From: Enterococcus casseliflavus NBRC 100478
GTDB lineage: Bacteria; Bacillota; Bacilli; Lactobacillales; Enterococcaceae
Assembly (NCBI RefSeq): GCF_001544095.1
Contig: NZ_BCPT01000005.1
Location: 1-64,000 of the forward strand
Direction: 5' to 3'
DNA: 64,000 nucleotides
Notes under the pieces: model-generated
What the model was told of the DNA's origin: nothing
Database searches by the model: none
What the model saw: the letters and a program-made list of their open reading frames with translations, nothing else
Translations under genes and position numbers: made by a program
Shown: positions 26,404 through 35,301 of the stretch, one piece after another
Layout of the letters: each line of letters starts with the position of its first letter
Numbering within the stretch: the first letter of the stretch is position 1

Positions 26404-27447
26404 ATGAAATACTATAATGCTTTTCTTCAAAATCTTGTGTTGCGGCGCTGGACGGTCCTGTTTATGCTTGCGGGCATTCTTTTTTTGTTTCGCAGTCTGA
26501 TGACCATTCTTTTGCTGACCTTTATCTTTACGTATCTGATTTATCGGCTGGTTCTTTTGCTCCATCGAAAAAGTCATCTGCCCATTAAGCTTACGAGCAT
26601 CCTGACTTACAGCTTGATTGTTTTTATTCTTTATTTAGTAGCAACAAATTATGTACCCATCATCATCAAACAATCCGTCCAATTAGTCAATTCCGTTGCT
26701 GATTTCTACCAACGGACAGACTCCAATAATGAATTGATCGAATATGTCTTGAATTTATTGCAAACCAGCGAATACATCCAGAAATTACAAAGCGGCGTTC
26801 TAGTCGTGATTAATTATCTGTATAATTTCGGTGAGTTGGCGTTGACTGTGCTGATCTCCTTTCTGCTTAGTTTCTTCTTTATGATCGATAACAAAAAGAC
26901 CGTTGCGTTTTCTCGGCTATTTTTGCAAGGACGAGGGGCGTGGTTCTTTGAAGATGTTTACTATTTAGGGGCTAAGTTCACGCGGGCTTTCGGAAATGTG
27001 ATTGAGACGCAGTTGGTGATCGCCTTAGTCAATACAGCGATCACTGTTTTCGCCTTAGCGGTGATGGGCTTTCCGCAGCTGTTGAGTTTGGCGTTGATGA
27101 TTTTCTTTCTCAGCTTGATTCCTGTTGCTGGTGTGATCATCTCGTGTATTCCATTGACGTTTATTGCCTATTCTATCGGCGGATTTAATGACGTGATCTA
27201 CATTTTATTCATCATAGTGTTTGTTCATGCGTTGGAATCCTATATCTTAAATCCCCGCTTGATGGCTAATAAAACAGAGATCCCGATGTTTTACACGTTT
27301 ATTCTCCTGTATCTTAGCGAACATCTCTTTGGCTTGTGGGGCTTGATCATCGGGATCCCATTGTTCACTTTCTTTTTAGATTTAATGAATGTGAAAGAGA
27401 TTCCGCGATTGCGTAAAAAAACCGATGACACCTTGCAGGACCAATAA
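26404..27447 (+). CDS. AI-2E family transporter (PerM/YdbI/YtvI type)
   Basis: A 347-residue polytopic membrane protein of the AI-2 exporter/PerM family. The N-terminal three hydrophobic segments precede a soluble stretch (about 95-145), and the C-terminal half has the conserved ALMIFFLSLIPVAGVIISCI and the IIGIPLFTFFLDLM ending. Members export small signals or act as Na+/H+ antiporters; the substrate here is open. The ATG at 26404 follows AAGGAG. It is monocistronic and ends in a good terminator shared with the convergent GNAT gene. Confidence 0.9.
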   Translation: MKYYNAFLQNLVLRRWTVLFMLAGILFLFRSLMTILLLTFIFTYLIYRLVLLLHRKSHLPIKLTSILTYSLIVFILYLVATNYVPIIIKQSVQLVNSVADFYQRTDSNNELIEYVLNLLQTSEYIQKLQSGVLVVINYLYNFGELALTVLISFLLSFFFMIDNKKTVAFSRLFLQGRGAWFFEDVYYLGAKFTRAFGNVIETQLVIALVNTAITVFALAVMGFPQLLSLALMIFFLSLIPVAGVIISCIPLTFIAYSIGGFNDVIYILFIIVFVHALESYILNPRLMANKTEIPMFYTFILLYLSEHLFGLWGLIIGIPLFTFFLDLMNVKEIPRLRKKTDDTLQDQ

Positions 27448-27480
27448 AAATGATTGCTGTAAAGGATGGCAATTGATAGA

Positions 27481-27520
27481 AAAAACCATCTCTGCCGATG
27501 AAAGGCGAGATGGCTTTTTT
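27481..27520. terminator. Terminator between AI-2E transporter and GNAT genes
   Basis: CCATCTC-T-GCC pairs with GGC-G-AGATGG, with A residues on the left and six T residues on the right. Confidence 0.85.
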
Positions 27521-27995
27521 ATTTCGCAGCAATTTTTTTCGTAAAGGAGACAAAGCAGATTGCTGAAGAGGGGCTTTGAAACATCCCTGTTGCTGAATAC
27601 CCTAACGAGTGATAAAAGTGAACCAGCTTAGGTTCTTGCAGGATCGTATTCAAACGTAACGTATCTGTTTGAACAAGCCTTTCAATCAAGGTCATTGCTT
27701 GTCTACCAATCCCGCGGTTCTCGTAGGAGGGAAGAAGGGCGATGGAAGATAGCTTCGTCGTATGTTCCTGCTCAACCGTCAGTTTTATAAAGCCCACGGT
27801 TTTCTGAGCGGTCATGATTAAATAATAAGTGGTATTCGACGCAGAAAACTTTGCGTTTAGCTTCTCGAAACTTTGTAAATAGGGAGAAGTTTCTTTGTCT
27901 TGATAACGGAGAAAGAGGGATTTGAAGGCCGTTTTTTGTATCAAGTAGATTGAAAGCAGATCGGAAAGCTTCGCTTCTTTAAGCTGAATGAGCAT
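27519..27995 (-). CDS. GNAT family N-acetyltransferase
   Basis: A 158-residue single-domain acetyltransferase. The acetyl-CoA motif is SIALLPSYENRGIGRQAMTLIERL (about residues 88-111), preceded by the VGFIKLTVEQ strand. The C-terminal HFYHSLGYSATG is the usual motif B. The start at 27995 follows GGAGG with 5-nt spacing. Substrate unknown. Confidence 0.87.
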   Translation of the reverse strand: MLIQLKEAKLSDLLSIYLIQKTAFKSLFLRYQDKETSPYLQSFEKLNAKFSASNTTYYLIMTAQKTVGFIKLTVEQEHTTKLSSIALLPSYENRGIGRQAMTLIERLVQTDTLRLNTILQEPKLVHFYHSLGYSATGMFQSPSSAICFVSFTKKIAAK

Positions 27996-28172
27996 GCACA
28001 CCTCCATAAAAAATCAGACATCATTTATTGAAAGACATTGATTCGGCTTAGCAGATCCTGATGGAAAAGCCATCGATTAGCAGTCTTTCATTGGCTCGTT
28101 TCTGTTTTGATCCTTCCCTCAACCACAGGTTCACAAACGAAGAGATCCGCTGGGGTTCGTGCCGTCGTTGTT

Positions 28173-28397
28173 TTATTGAAAAAGATCATTTATCGATGTC
28201 ACTAAGTCGTCATAGGTTTGACCGGTAGCGATTGCATAAACGGAAAGCAAAAAGACGAGTGCTGCTGCCAACACGTAAAAAATACGGAGGCGATAGCCGT
28301 CACCTGTCCGACGATTTTTTACAAAAGTAAAAACCGTCACAGCTAGATAAGCGAAGGTCAATAAACAAATAAGATACGTTATAATTTCTGGAGTCAT
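28173..28397 (-). CDS. Small membrane protein
   Basis: A 74-residue protein with two predicted membrane helices (about 5-25 and 42-62) and a short basic loop NRRTGDGYRLR between them. The acidic C-terminus DDLVTSINDLFQ faces the outside or cytosol. The ATG follows AAAGGA with normal spacing. It is single, between a GNAT gene and the dehydrogenase/RpiR operon. No family recognised. Confidence 0.65.
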   Translation of the reverse strand: MTPEIITYLICLLTFAYLAVTVFTFVKNRRTGDGYRLRIFYVLAAALVFLLSVYAIATGQTYDDLVTSINDLFQ

Positions 28398-28493
28398 AAG
28401 CGTTTTCCTTTCTTTTTTTATTTGTATAAAAATATACTCAATAAATATAATATAACCATTTCAATAGCGTCAAAGAAAGCGCTCAATTTTTGA

Positions 28494-28529
28494 CAAAAAA
28501 ACTGACCGAGTGGCAACCACTGGTCAGTT
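28494..28529 (-). terminator. Terminator of the RpiR/dehydrogenase operon
   Basis: On the minus strand AACTGACC pairs with GGTCAGTT around an AGTGG/CCACT inner stem, followed by seven T residues. Confidence 0.88.
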
Positions 28530-28555
28530 CTATTCAAAAACGATGGGGCATGATC

Positions 28556-29521
28556 TTAATTGTCTTTTTTTTCCGCATCTAGTAAGCTTCTTAGTTCATC
28601 AGCTAAAGCGATACAGGCAATACTATCCGTTAAGGACATCAGGGGATTCTCGAGTTGTCCTTGTGCAAGGGCGGTATGAACTGCTTGAATCTCCGAATGG
28701 AAATCATCGATCTCGTACCCAATATCATAGACCGTGTCTTCTTGGTCAATCTTCACGGTAAAAGAAGCGGGGCGATGGAAGTTGGGGATCGTGATTTTCC
28801 CTTTTGTTCCTTGTAACTCCGCCACCGTCTCTTTTGTTTGGTCAAATCCAGTCTCAATCACTGCAACAAAGTCTTCACTGACAAAGCGTGCTTCAACGTA
28901 GGTATCAACCCCAGTTTCATAAAGGCTGTAATCGATCAATTCGGCAGTTAAATTTTCTGGTGAAAAATCTTGGATAAAGGCTAAGTTATAGATCCCCATA
29001 TCCAGTAAAGCGCCCCCTTGTTTTGGCAGATAATGGTAAGAACTGCCTTCGACTGGTAAATGGCGGCGAAAAGTAGTCGTGACACTTGTTAATTCACCGA
29101 TATGACCACCATCCACAAGTTCTTTTAGTTTGCGATACGCTGGGGTGAAGCGTGGCTTCATGGCTTCCATAAAGAAGGCTTCGTGTGCTTGGGCTTGTTT
29201 TTGTACATCGCGCATTTCTTGTGCAGTCAAGGTTGCTGGTTTTTCACATAAAACAGCTTTTTTCGCTTGAAAGGCTCTGATGATCCATTCATAGTGATAC
29301 AAATGCGGCAAAGCAATATAAATGACATCGATAGTTGGATCATCTAATAGGTTTTGGTAGTCATCAAAGACGGCGTCACACGGAAATTTTGCTTGAAACG
29401 CTTGCGCTTTTTCCATCGTACGACAAGCAACCCCATAAAGCTGGGCGTCTTGAAAATTTTCTAAACTAGCAGCAAAGCGATTGGCGATATTTCCGGCACC
29501 AATAATTCCCCAATTGATCAT
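28556..29521 (-). CDS. Gfo/Idh/MocA family oxidoreductase
   Basis: A 321-residue NAD(P)-dependent dehydrogenase. The Rossmann motif GIIGAGNIANRFA is at the N-terminus, the AxPHLYHYEW and CEKPATLTAQEM motifs follow (the Lys-Pro holds the nicotinamide-site Lys, about residue 93), and the C-terminal sheet domain has GGALLDMGIYNLAF with the catalytic-site Asp. It follows the RpiR gene with 1-bp spacing, so the two form an operon. Substrate is probably a sugar, inositol or dihydrodiol; it cannot be read here. Confidence 0.92.
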   Translation of the reverse strand: MINWGIIGAGNIANRFAASLENFQDAQLYGVACRTMEKAQAFQAKFPCDAVFDDYQNLLDDPTIDVIYIALPHLYHYEWIIRAFQAKKAVLCEKPATLTAQEMRDVQKQAQAHEAFFMEAMKPRFTPAYRKLKELVDGGHIGELTSVTTTFRRHLPVEGSSYHYLPKQGGALLDMGIYNLAFIQDFSPENLTAELIDYSLYETGVDTYVEARFVSEDFVAVIETGFDQTKETVAELQGTKGKITIPNFHRPASFTVKIDQEDTVYDIGYEIDDFHSEIQAVHTALAQGQLENPLMSLTDSIACIALADELRSLLDAEKKDN

Positions 29522-29522
29522 T

Positions 29523-30410
29523 TTATTTCCCTCTTTTCTTCAGTGACGGGTATTCTGAGAGAATCCCTGATTCCAAAACAGTTTGTTTTTTTCTTAACTC
29601 GACAATATTTTTTTGGTATTCTTTGGCATACAGCAATGCAAACAGTGAATCTAAAATATACTCAAAGGCGACCTGTGAAGAAAAGGTGCCGACTTTGAGA
29701 AAATCACGTTCATCATGAGAAGCGATGATCGCATGGGTCGCTAATGGGATGATTTTCGCATGGGCGTTGCCAGAAATCACGATCACTGGTACCCCGACAT
29801 CACGAAAGTGCTGCATGATTTTTTCGTATTGCGTATTTTTCCCACGGTAGGTAATAAACACGGCACAATCATTTTTTGTGACGTTCGATGCATTCCACGC
29901 ATCATCCCCATATTCATCAGCTAGGATCAGATACTTATTGATTTTGACCAACTTATTTTGAAAACTTCTTGCCCGGATCTGAGAATCGCCGCGAGCAAAT
30001 AAGAAAATCCGTTGCGCAGCATCCAATGATTGCACCACTGCTTCCATCGTTTCTGGGGCAACCTGAGCGTGGGTTTTGTGAATCGAGTTGATCGTTAGAT
30101 CGGCCATTTTTTTCAAAATATCAGGTGTTTGATCCTTAGGCGAAAAAGGAAAATTCGCGTCAACAAAGGTTGGGTTGAACATCTGATTATGGGCAATTTC
30201 AGCCAGACCTAAGCGAAAACTTTTAAATCCTTCATATCCCATCTTTTTGGCTAGACGAATGACGGAAGAGTGGGATGTGTATGTATGCTTGGCGATGACT
30301 TCAATCGTCAACGAAGGCACATCATTGATATTTTGCAAAATATATTCGGCAATCCGTTTCTCCGTATTGGTCAATCCTTCTTGAAGCCGTAATTTATCTC
30401 CTAATAACAT
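29523..30410 (-). CDS. MurR/RpiR family transcriptional regulator
   Basis: A 295-residue repressor-type regulator: N-terminal HTH of the RpiR type (about 1-75; SLTIEVIAKHTYTSHSSVIRL) and C-terminal SIS sugar-phosphate-binding domain (about 105-240, with RIFLFARGDSQIRARSF and CAVFITYRGKNTQYEKIM). It is divergent from the gene at 30615 and cotranscribed with the dehydrogenase downstream, so it probably responds to a sugar phosphate made in this pathway. The ATG at 30410 follows GAGGTG. Confidence 0.9.
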   Translation of the reverse strand: MLLGDKLRLQEGLTNTEKRIAEYILQNINDVPSLTIEVIAKHTYTSHSSVIRLAKKMGYEGFKSFRLGLAEIAHNQMFNPTFVDANFPFSPKDQTPDILKKMADLTINSIHKTHAQVAPETMEAVVQSLDAAQRIFLFARGDSQIRARSFQNKLVKINKYLILADEYGDDAWNASNVTKNDCAVFITYRGKNTQYEKIMQHFRDVGVPVIVISGNAHAKIIPLATHAIIASHDERDFLKVGTFSSQVAFEYILDSLFALLYAKEYQKNIVELRKKQTVLESGILSEYPSLKKRGK

Positions 30411-30614
30411 CAAACCACCTCTTTCTAATCATAGCCTAGGATAAAGAAAACCAAAAGCAAAAACTGTACCTTTTTGTCAATTTGGTAAAAATGTTCAGAA
30501 CCACTCAGCAGTTTGCGAAAAAGTCTGGTCAAAAGAACCTGTTTTTGGCAAAAGACTTCTCATTCCGAAGGATATCAGCAATAATCAAGCTATCAATTCA
30601 TAGGAGGCGTCATA

Positions 30615-31640
30615 ATGTTAACTATCGCATATCTCGGAAACGGAAAAAGCACCAATCGCTACCATCTGCCTTTTTCAACCAAGCTGCAGGATAAGATCAA
30701 AGTAAAGACGATCTATTCACCAAGCGGCAAGCTGACCTGGCCAACACTAGAAGGTGTTCATTACACCTCTGACTTAGAGGATATCTACCGTGATCCTGAA
30801 ATTCAATTAGTTGTGGTCACGACCCCCAGTCATTTGCATTATGAATTAGGCAAGGATGTCTTGCTTCATGGGAAAAATGTCTTGATCGAAAAACCTTTTA
30901 CGGAAACTTCGGCACAAGCAAAGGAATTGTTCGCACTGGCGCAGGAGAAAGGCTTGTTTGTGCAATGCTATCAAAATCGCCGCTTTGATTCCGATTTTTT
31001 GACTACGCAAAAAGTGATCGAAAGCGGCGTGCTCGGAGATCTCTTAGAAGTAGAGATGCATTATGATTATTTTCGTCCAGAGATTCCACGGTCAGTGACC
31101 GAATTTTCCCTGAATACTAGCTACTTGTACGGACACGCTTGTCATACACTGGACCAAGTGATCTCCTATTTTGGACAACCAGACGATGTCCATTATGAGG
31201 TTCGGCAATTGCTTGGAAAAAATCGCATGAATGATTACTTCGATTTGGATCTGTTTTATGGTCGAATGAAAGTCTCAGTCAAATCTAGTTACTTCCGATT
31301 AAAAGAGCGGCCTAGTTTTGTCGTTTATGGCGAAAACGGCGTTTTTGTAAAACAAACCAAGGATCGACAAGAAGAGCATCTAAAACAGTTTTATCTCCCA
31401 GATCATGCCGATTTTGGGATCGATTTGCCAGAGCACTATGGCACACTAACTTATATGGATGCTAACGGGAACTACCATGAAGAAAAAGTCATCTCTGAAA
31501 TTGGTGATTATAGCCGTGTGTATGAGGGCGTCTATGAAACGATCATCCATGGCAAAGAGAAAATCGTGAAAGACGAAGAAACGATTTTACAAATCGAAAT
31601 GCTAGAAACAGGCATCAATCAAGTGATTACTGAGTCATAA
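30615..31640 (+). CDS. Gfo/Idh/MocA family oxidoreductase
   Basis: A 341-residue dehydrogenase. The N-terminus IAYLGNGKSTNRYHLPF is an unusual Rossmann loop for the family (GNGKST rather than GxGxxA). VTTPSHLHYEL and LIEKPFTETSAQA with the catalytic-site Lys, then CYQNRRFDSDFLT, match YhhX/YdgJ-type members. The ATG follows AGGAGG. It is divergent from the RpiR gene across a 200-bp AT-rich gap and begins an operon with UPF0303 and a third MocA-type gene. Confidence 0.9.
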   Translation: MLTIAYLGNGKSTNRYHLPFSTKLQDKIKVKTIYSPSGKLTWPTLEGVHYTSDLEDIYRDPEIQLVVVTTPSHLHYELGKDVLLHGKNVLIEKPFTETSAQAKELFALAQEKGLFVQCYQNRRFDSDFLTTQKVIESGVLGDLLEVEMHYDYFRPEIPRSVTEFSLNTSYLYGHACHTLDQVISYFGQPDDVHYEVRQLLGKNRMNDYFDLDLFYGRMKVSVKSSYFRLKERPSFVVYGENGVFVKQTKDRQEEHLKQFYLPDHADFGIDLPEHYGTLTYMDANGNYHEEKVISEIGDYSRVYEGVYETIIHGKEKIVKDEETILQIEMLETGINQVITES

Positions 31641-31787
31641 GGCAGGGTGATTATGGGGCTTTTGACAAACAAAGCGCCTGAAGGCATCAACTGACTCAAC
31701 GTAAAGGAGTAGATCCGAATCGAACCTTCAGAAATCCTGCAAGAAGAACAGCAGCTGCAGTTTGCTCATTTTGACAATGACCTCGCA

Positions 31788-32153
31788 TTGCGGTTGGTTA
31801 TTGCCATCGATCAGTACGTTAAAAGGAACTACCCGAAGCCGGTAGGGATAAAAGTTGTTCATCAGGGCTTGCCGATCATTCGATTTTTAATGGCAGGGCG
31901 AAAAGAGAGCCCTTGGCTTGAAAGAAAAGAACGAACGGTACTAGAAAGCGGGCATAGTTCACTGTACGTCTATGCGCAAAAAGATAGAGATATACAATTT
32001 GCTAAATGGGCACAAGACGAACATTATGCAATTTGTGGTGGTGGTTTTCCAATTATCGAAGACAGAAAAGTCACGGGTGCTATCTGTGTGTCAGGTTTGG
32101 CTCATTTAGAGGATCATAAAGTGATCACCGAAGTATTGAAACAAATGATTTAA
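31788..32153 (+). CDS. UPF0303 / heme-degrading-domain family protein; true start lies upstream
   Basis: The usual start codons give 121 residues from a TTG at 31788, but the family's N-terminal helix is encoded in frame upstream: EILQEEQQLQFAHFDND begins at 31731. An excellent site, AAAGGAG, lies at 31703-31709, and the codon 9 nt later at 31719 is ATC, where an ATG would be expected. A TAG at 31710 limits the frame. The protein would be 144 residues from 31719. The conserved core LPIIRFLMAGRKESPWLERK is intact. Either an AUC start is used, or the start codon is mutated or misread. Neighbours suggest a role with the MocA-type dehydrogenases. Confidence 0.8.
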   Translation: MRLVIAIDQYVKRNYPKPVGIKVVHQGLPIIRFLMAGRKESPWLERKERTVLESGHSSLYVYAQKDRDIQFAKWAQDEHYAICGGGFPIIEDRKVTGAICVSGLAHLEDHKVITEVLKQMI

Positions 32154-32176
32154 GAAGATAGAAAAGGGGAAGCAAG

Positions 32177-33154
32177 ATGAACTTAGCGATTTTAGGGGCA
32201 GGCATGATCGTCCATGATTTTTTAACGGTGGCAGGGGATGTCCCACAACTTGAACTGTCCGCTATTTTTGGGACAGAAAATGATTTAGAAAAAATGAATC
32301 ACTTAAAACAGCAATACGGGATTCAAACCGTCTACACAGAGTTAGGGGCATGTTTGGCGGATCCATCCGTTGACACCGTGTATGTCGCACTGCCCAATCA
32401 TTTGCATTATTCCTTTGCCAAAGAAGCAATCCTCGCTGGCAAACACGTCATTTGTGAAAAGCCATTTACGTTGCAGACACGAGAATTAGTAGAATTAGCA
32501 GAATTGGCTGCTGCCCACAAGGTGCTTTTGATCGAAGCCATCACAAATCAGTACTTAGCCAACTATCAAGGAATAAAAGCGCAGCTTGAAACATTGGGAG
32601 AGCTGAAAGTGATTGAATGCAACTATTCGCAGTATTCTTCTCGTTATGATTTATTCAAAGAGGGAACCGTTTTACCTGCATTTAACCCGAAAATGGGTGG
32701 TGGGGCATTGATGGATATCAATATCTATAATATTCATTTTGTCGTCGGGCTTTTAGGAAAACCAAAAAGTGTCCGCTATTTTGCTAATGTCGAACAGGGG
32801 ATCGATACTTCTGGCATGCTGTTTTTAGACTATGAACAAACAAAAGTCGTTTGTATCGGCGCCAAAGATTCGACAGCGACGATTCGTTCAACGATCCAAG
32901 GGACGAAAGGATCGATCATCGTCAATGGGCCGACGAATACGCTTGCCAGCTATGACGTTGAACCGGTCCATGGGGCAAAAAGCCATCAGGATCGCAGCGT
33001 TCACGGACATCGTATGTTTGAAGAATTTGTCCGTTTTGCACAAGCCATTCACGAAAATGATCAGGCCTTTGTCAAGGAACGTCTTGCCCATAGCAAGCTG
33101 GTGATGGAAGTCGTGGAAAAAGCATTGGCAGATGCCCAGATCGTATTAGGATAA
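32177..33154 (+). CDS. Gfo/Idh/MocA family oxidoreductase
   Basis: A 325-residue dehydrogenase with Rossmann motif AILGAGMIVHDFL, the AxPNHLHYSF and CEKPFTLQTREL motifs, and the C-terminal GGGALMDINIYNIHF with its conserved Asp. It differs clearly from the paralogues at 28556 and 30615 and is closer in outline to the 28556 protein. It starts 23 bp after the UPF0303 gene with GGGGAAG as ribosome site. Three such dehydrogenases around one RpiR regulator suggest a multi-step polyol or sugar-acid oxidation route (inference). Confidence 0.9.
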   Translation: MNLAILGAGMIVHDFLTVAGDVPQLELSAIFGTENDLEKMNHLKQQYGIQTVYTELGACLADPSVDTVYVALPNHLHYSFAKEAILAGKHVICEKPFTLQTRELVELAELAAAHKVLLIEAITNQYLANYQGIKAQLETLGELKVIECNYSQYSSRYDLFKEGTVLPAFNPKMGGGALMDINIYNIHFVVGLLGKPKSVRYFANVEQGIDTSGMLFLDYEQTKVVCIGAKDSTATIRSTIQGTKGSIIVNGPTNTLASYDVEPVHGAKSHQDRSVHGHRMFEEFVRFAQAIHENDQAFVKERLAHSKLVMEVVEKALADAQIVLG

Positions 33155-33168
33155 TCGCATCAATGAGG

Positions 33169-33206
33169 AAAGACACCAGCTTCTTAGAAAAGTTGCTGGT
33201 GTCTTT
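33169..33206 (+). terminator. Terminator after the dehydrogenase operon
   Basis: AAAGACACCAGC and GCTGGTGTCTTT pair perfectly over a 14-nt loop. The following T run is short. Confidence 0.8.
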
Positions 33207-33216
33207 GTCTGTTGTC

Positions 33217-33405
33217 TTATTTTTTCTTCTTTAAACTCAATAAGGTTAGTGGGATACCCAAGGTGAGGTAGCCGACAATCGTCATCAAACAGACCACCAG
33301 CCAAAAGTTATCTACTACTAGAAATGCAATCAGGCCATATGCCACCAGAATCGAGAGAAAATAAAAAAGAAAGAGCTGAAAAAAACGTTTAAAACTCACA
33401 GTCAT
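33217..33405 (-). CDS. Small membrane protein
   Basis: A 62-residue protein with two hydrophobic helices (about 7-29 and 34-55) and a terminal LKKKK. The ATG follows AGGAG. It is monocistronic and convergent with the dehydrogenase operon. No family recognised. Confidence 0.6.
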   Translation of the reverse strand: MTVSFKRFFQLFLFYFLSILVAYGLIAFLVVDNFWLVVCLMTIVGYLTLGIPLTLLSLKKKK

Positions 33406-33589
33406 TCATTCTCCTTTGTCGTTAAACTGACAAGAAAAGTATACCATATCAAATGCAACTTCAAGGGCTGATTGTGATCATTCGCAGGAGCCACAAAAGG
33501 CGAATTGTTTTGTCGGCTGACCGTGATTCGCTATACTTGAAGGGAAGAGAAAGCGCAGGAATATTTTTTTTAGGAGAAGGAGGAGACAG

Positions 33590-34915
33590 ATGAAAAAGGT
33601 GGATGTACTGATTATCGGAGCGGGTCCAGCTGGAACGGCTGCTGCCTACGGGTTAAAAGCCAAAGGTAAGACAGTGGCGATCGTTGAAGCCGATTTATGG
33701 GGTGGCACTTGTCCCAATCGCGGGTGTGATCCGAAAAAACTACTGATGCGAGGTGTAGAAGTCAAAACAGAGGCGAAACGTATGCAAGGCAATGGTGTTC
33801 AAGGACAGGTAGCCATTGATTGGCCGGCACTGATGGCGTTTAAGCGTTCGTATACCGATCGGGTGCCAGAGTCAACCAAACAAGGGTTACTAGCAGAAGG
33901 GATCACTACTTACTACGGACAAGCCGCTTTTCGTGATGCCCATACGGTCGTCGTGGACGCAGAAGAGATTCAAGCAGAAAAAATAATTATTGCGACAGGA
34001 CAGCGTCCAGCCGTACTGCCCATCGTCGGCAAGGAGCATTTACAAAGCAGTACTGATTTTCTTTCCTTTGAAAAGATGCCAGCAACGATTGCTTTCATAG
34101 GTGCTGGGTATATTACCTTCGAATTGGTAATGATCGCTCAAGCAGCAGGTGCTGAAGTTTATGTGATCCATCATAATGACCAGCCGCTAAAAGGATTTGA
34201 TGCTGAATTGACCGCAGAAATGGTTCGTTCAATGCAGGACCAAGGCGTTTCGTTCCACTTTAAGCAGAACACGCAGCGAATCACGAAAGAACAAAACCAC
34301 TATACGATCCAGACACAAGCATTGTCTCTACCCGTAGAAGCAGTGATTGGTGCCACGGGACGCAGACCCAATAGCGATCAGCTGCAACTGGAAAAGGCAG
34401 GAGTAGAAACGTCAAAACAAGGGATCGTAGTAAATGAGTTTTTGCAGACTAGTCAAAGACACATCTATGCAATCGGGGATGTGCTAGCGAAAAAGCAGCC
34501 CAAACTGACGCCTGTTGCCAGCTTTGAAGCCGCCTATCTTGTCGATCATATAGATGACCAGAAAACACCCATCCGCTATCCGCTGATCCCTACGCTAGTT
34601 TTTGGTGCGGAAAAACTAGCAAGAATCGGGATCAGTGAGCAAGAGATTGCCGATCATGCCTCAGAGTATCATAGCGAGGTGATGGATCTTTCTTCTTGGT
34701 ATACCTATCGACGAATCAATGATCAAAATGCAAAAATCAAATTGGTTTATGACACATCTGATACCATCGTTGCTGTCACGATTGTTTCTGCATTGGCCGA
34801 TGAGTTGATCAACCACTTCGTTTTTGTGTTGGAGAATCAGCTATCGAAAGAAGCGCTGGCCCAAATGATTTTTGCCTACCCAACACCTGCTAGCGATTTG
34901 TCCTATTTTCTATAA
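33590..34915 (+). CDS. Pyridine nucleotide-disulfide oxidoreductase family flavoprotein
   Basis: A 441-residue FAD/NAD(P) enzyme of the glutathione reductase/lipoamide dehydrogenase fold. The FAD motif GAGPAGTAAA is at residues 10-19, the redox pair is Cys-x4-Cys in GGTCPNRGCDPKKL, the second Rossmann motif FIGAGYITFE is at about 168, and the second FAD site is IYAIGDV. The C-terminal active-site His-Glu dyad of the family (HPT-x-x-E) is replaced by AYPTPASD, so the proton-relay His is missing. It may reduce a small thiol or quinone rather than glutathione or lipoamide. The ATG follows GGAGG. Confidence 0.9.
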   Translation: MKKVDVLIIGAGPAGTAAAYGLKAKGKTVAIVEADLWGGTCPNRGCDPKKLLMRGVEVKTEAKRMQGNGVQGQVAIDWPALMAFKRSYTDRVPESTKQGLLAEGITTYYGQAAFRDAHTVVVDAEEIQAEKIIIATGQRPAVLPIVGKEHLQSSTDFLSFEKMPATIAFIGAGYITFELVMIAQAAGAEVYVIHHNDQPLKGFDAELTAEMVRSMQDQGVSFHFKQNTQRITKEQNHYTIQTQALSLPVEAVIGATGRRPNSDQLQLEKAGVETSKQGIVVNEFLQTSQRHIYAIGDVLAKKQPKLTPVASFEAAYLVDHIDDQKTPIRYPLIPTLVFGAEKLARIGISEQEIADHASEYHSEVMDLSSWYTYRRINDQNAKIKLVYDTSDTIVAVTIVSALADELINHFVFVLENQLSKEALAQMIFAYPTPASDLSYFL

Positions 34916-34926
34916 ATAATCAAACA

Positions 34927-34956
34927 AGCCTGCACTAGTTTCCGCTAGCACAGGCT
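34927..34956 (+). terminator. Stem-loop after the flavoprotein gene
   Basis: AGCCTG and CAGGCT enclose a CTAG/CTAG inner pairing. No T run follows, so termination is uncertain. Confidence 0.45.
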
Positions 34957-35064
34957 CTAAATTATTATGTCCGTATTGACTATAGTCCGTGAACCTTAAA
35001 TGAACCTTAAAGTTAGGCTGGGTTTCATTTTAGGCAATGTCTTTGTTTTCTAGTAACCCTAGGC

Positions 35065-35301
35065 TTAGGCTTTTTTTGACAGTCGGCGGACAGCAGCAAT
35101 CAGTAAGATCGCCGACAAGAAGAGCCCGACCAAATAGATGATGAAAATAGAATCTGGCTCATAGTGCCGATAATTGAATATTTTTACCATAAAAAAGAGA
35201 AACGGGATCGCTGCAATAAGGGTTGTAACGAAACGTTTCCGCCATTGTATGAAAAACGATCCAATCACTAGAAAAAGACAAAACGGGATCCAAAAGACCA
35301 A
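35065..35301 (-). CDS. Small membrane protein with an apparent ATC start
   Basis: At least 78 residues, three hydrophobic segments (about 3-18, 24-42 and 53-70). The TTG at 35301 has no ribosome site near it. Eighteen bases upstream in the same frame, ATC at 35319-35317 lies 8 nt after a perfect AGGAGG (35333-35328), so the natural protein probably begins there and reads (M)ELIGHLVFWIPFC, 84 residues. The same ATC-for-ATG pattern occurs at the UPF0303 gene. Function unknown. Confidence 0.6.
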   Translation of the reverse strand: MVFWIPFCLFLVIGSFFIQWRKRFVTTLIAAIPFLFFMVKIFNYRHYEPDSIFIIYLVGLFLSAILLIAAVRRLSKKA

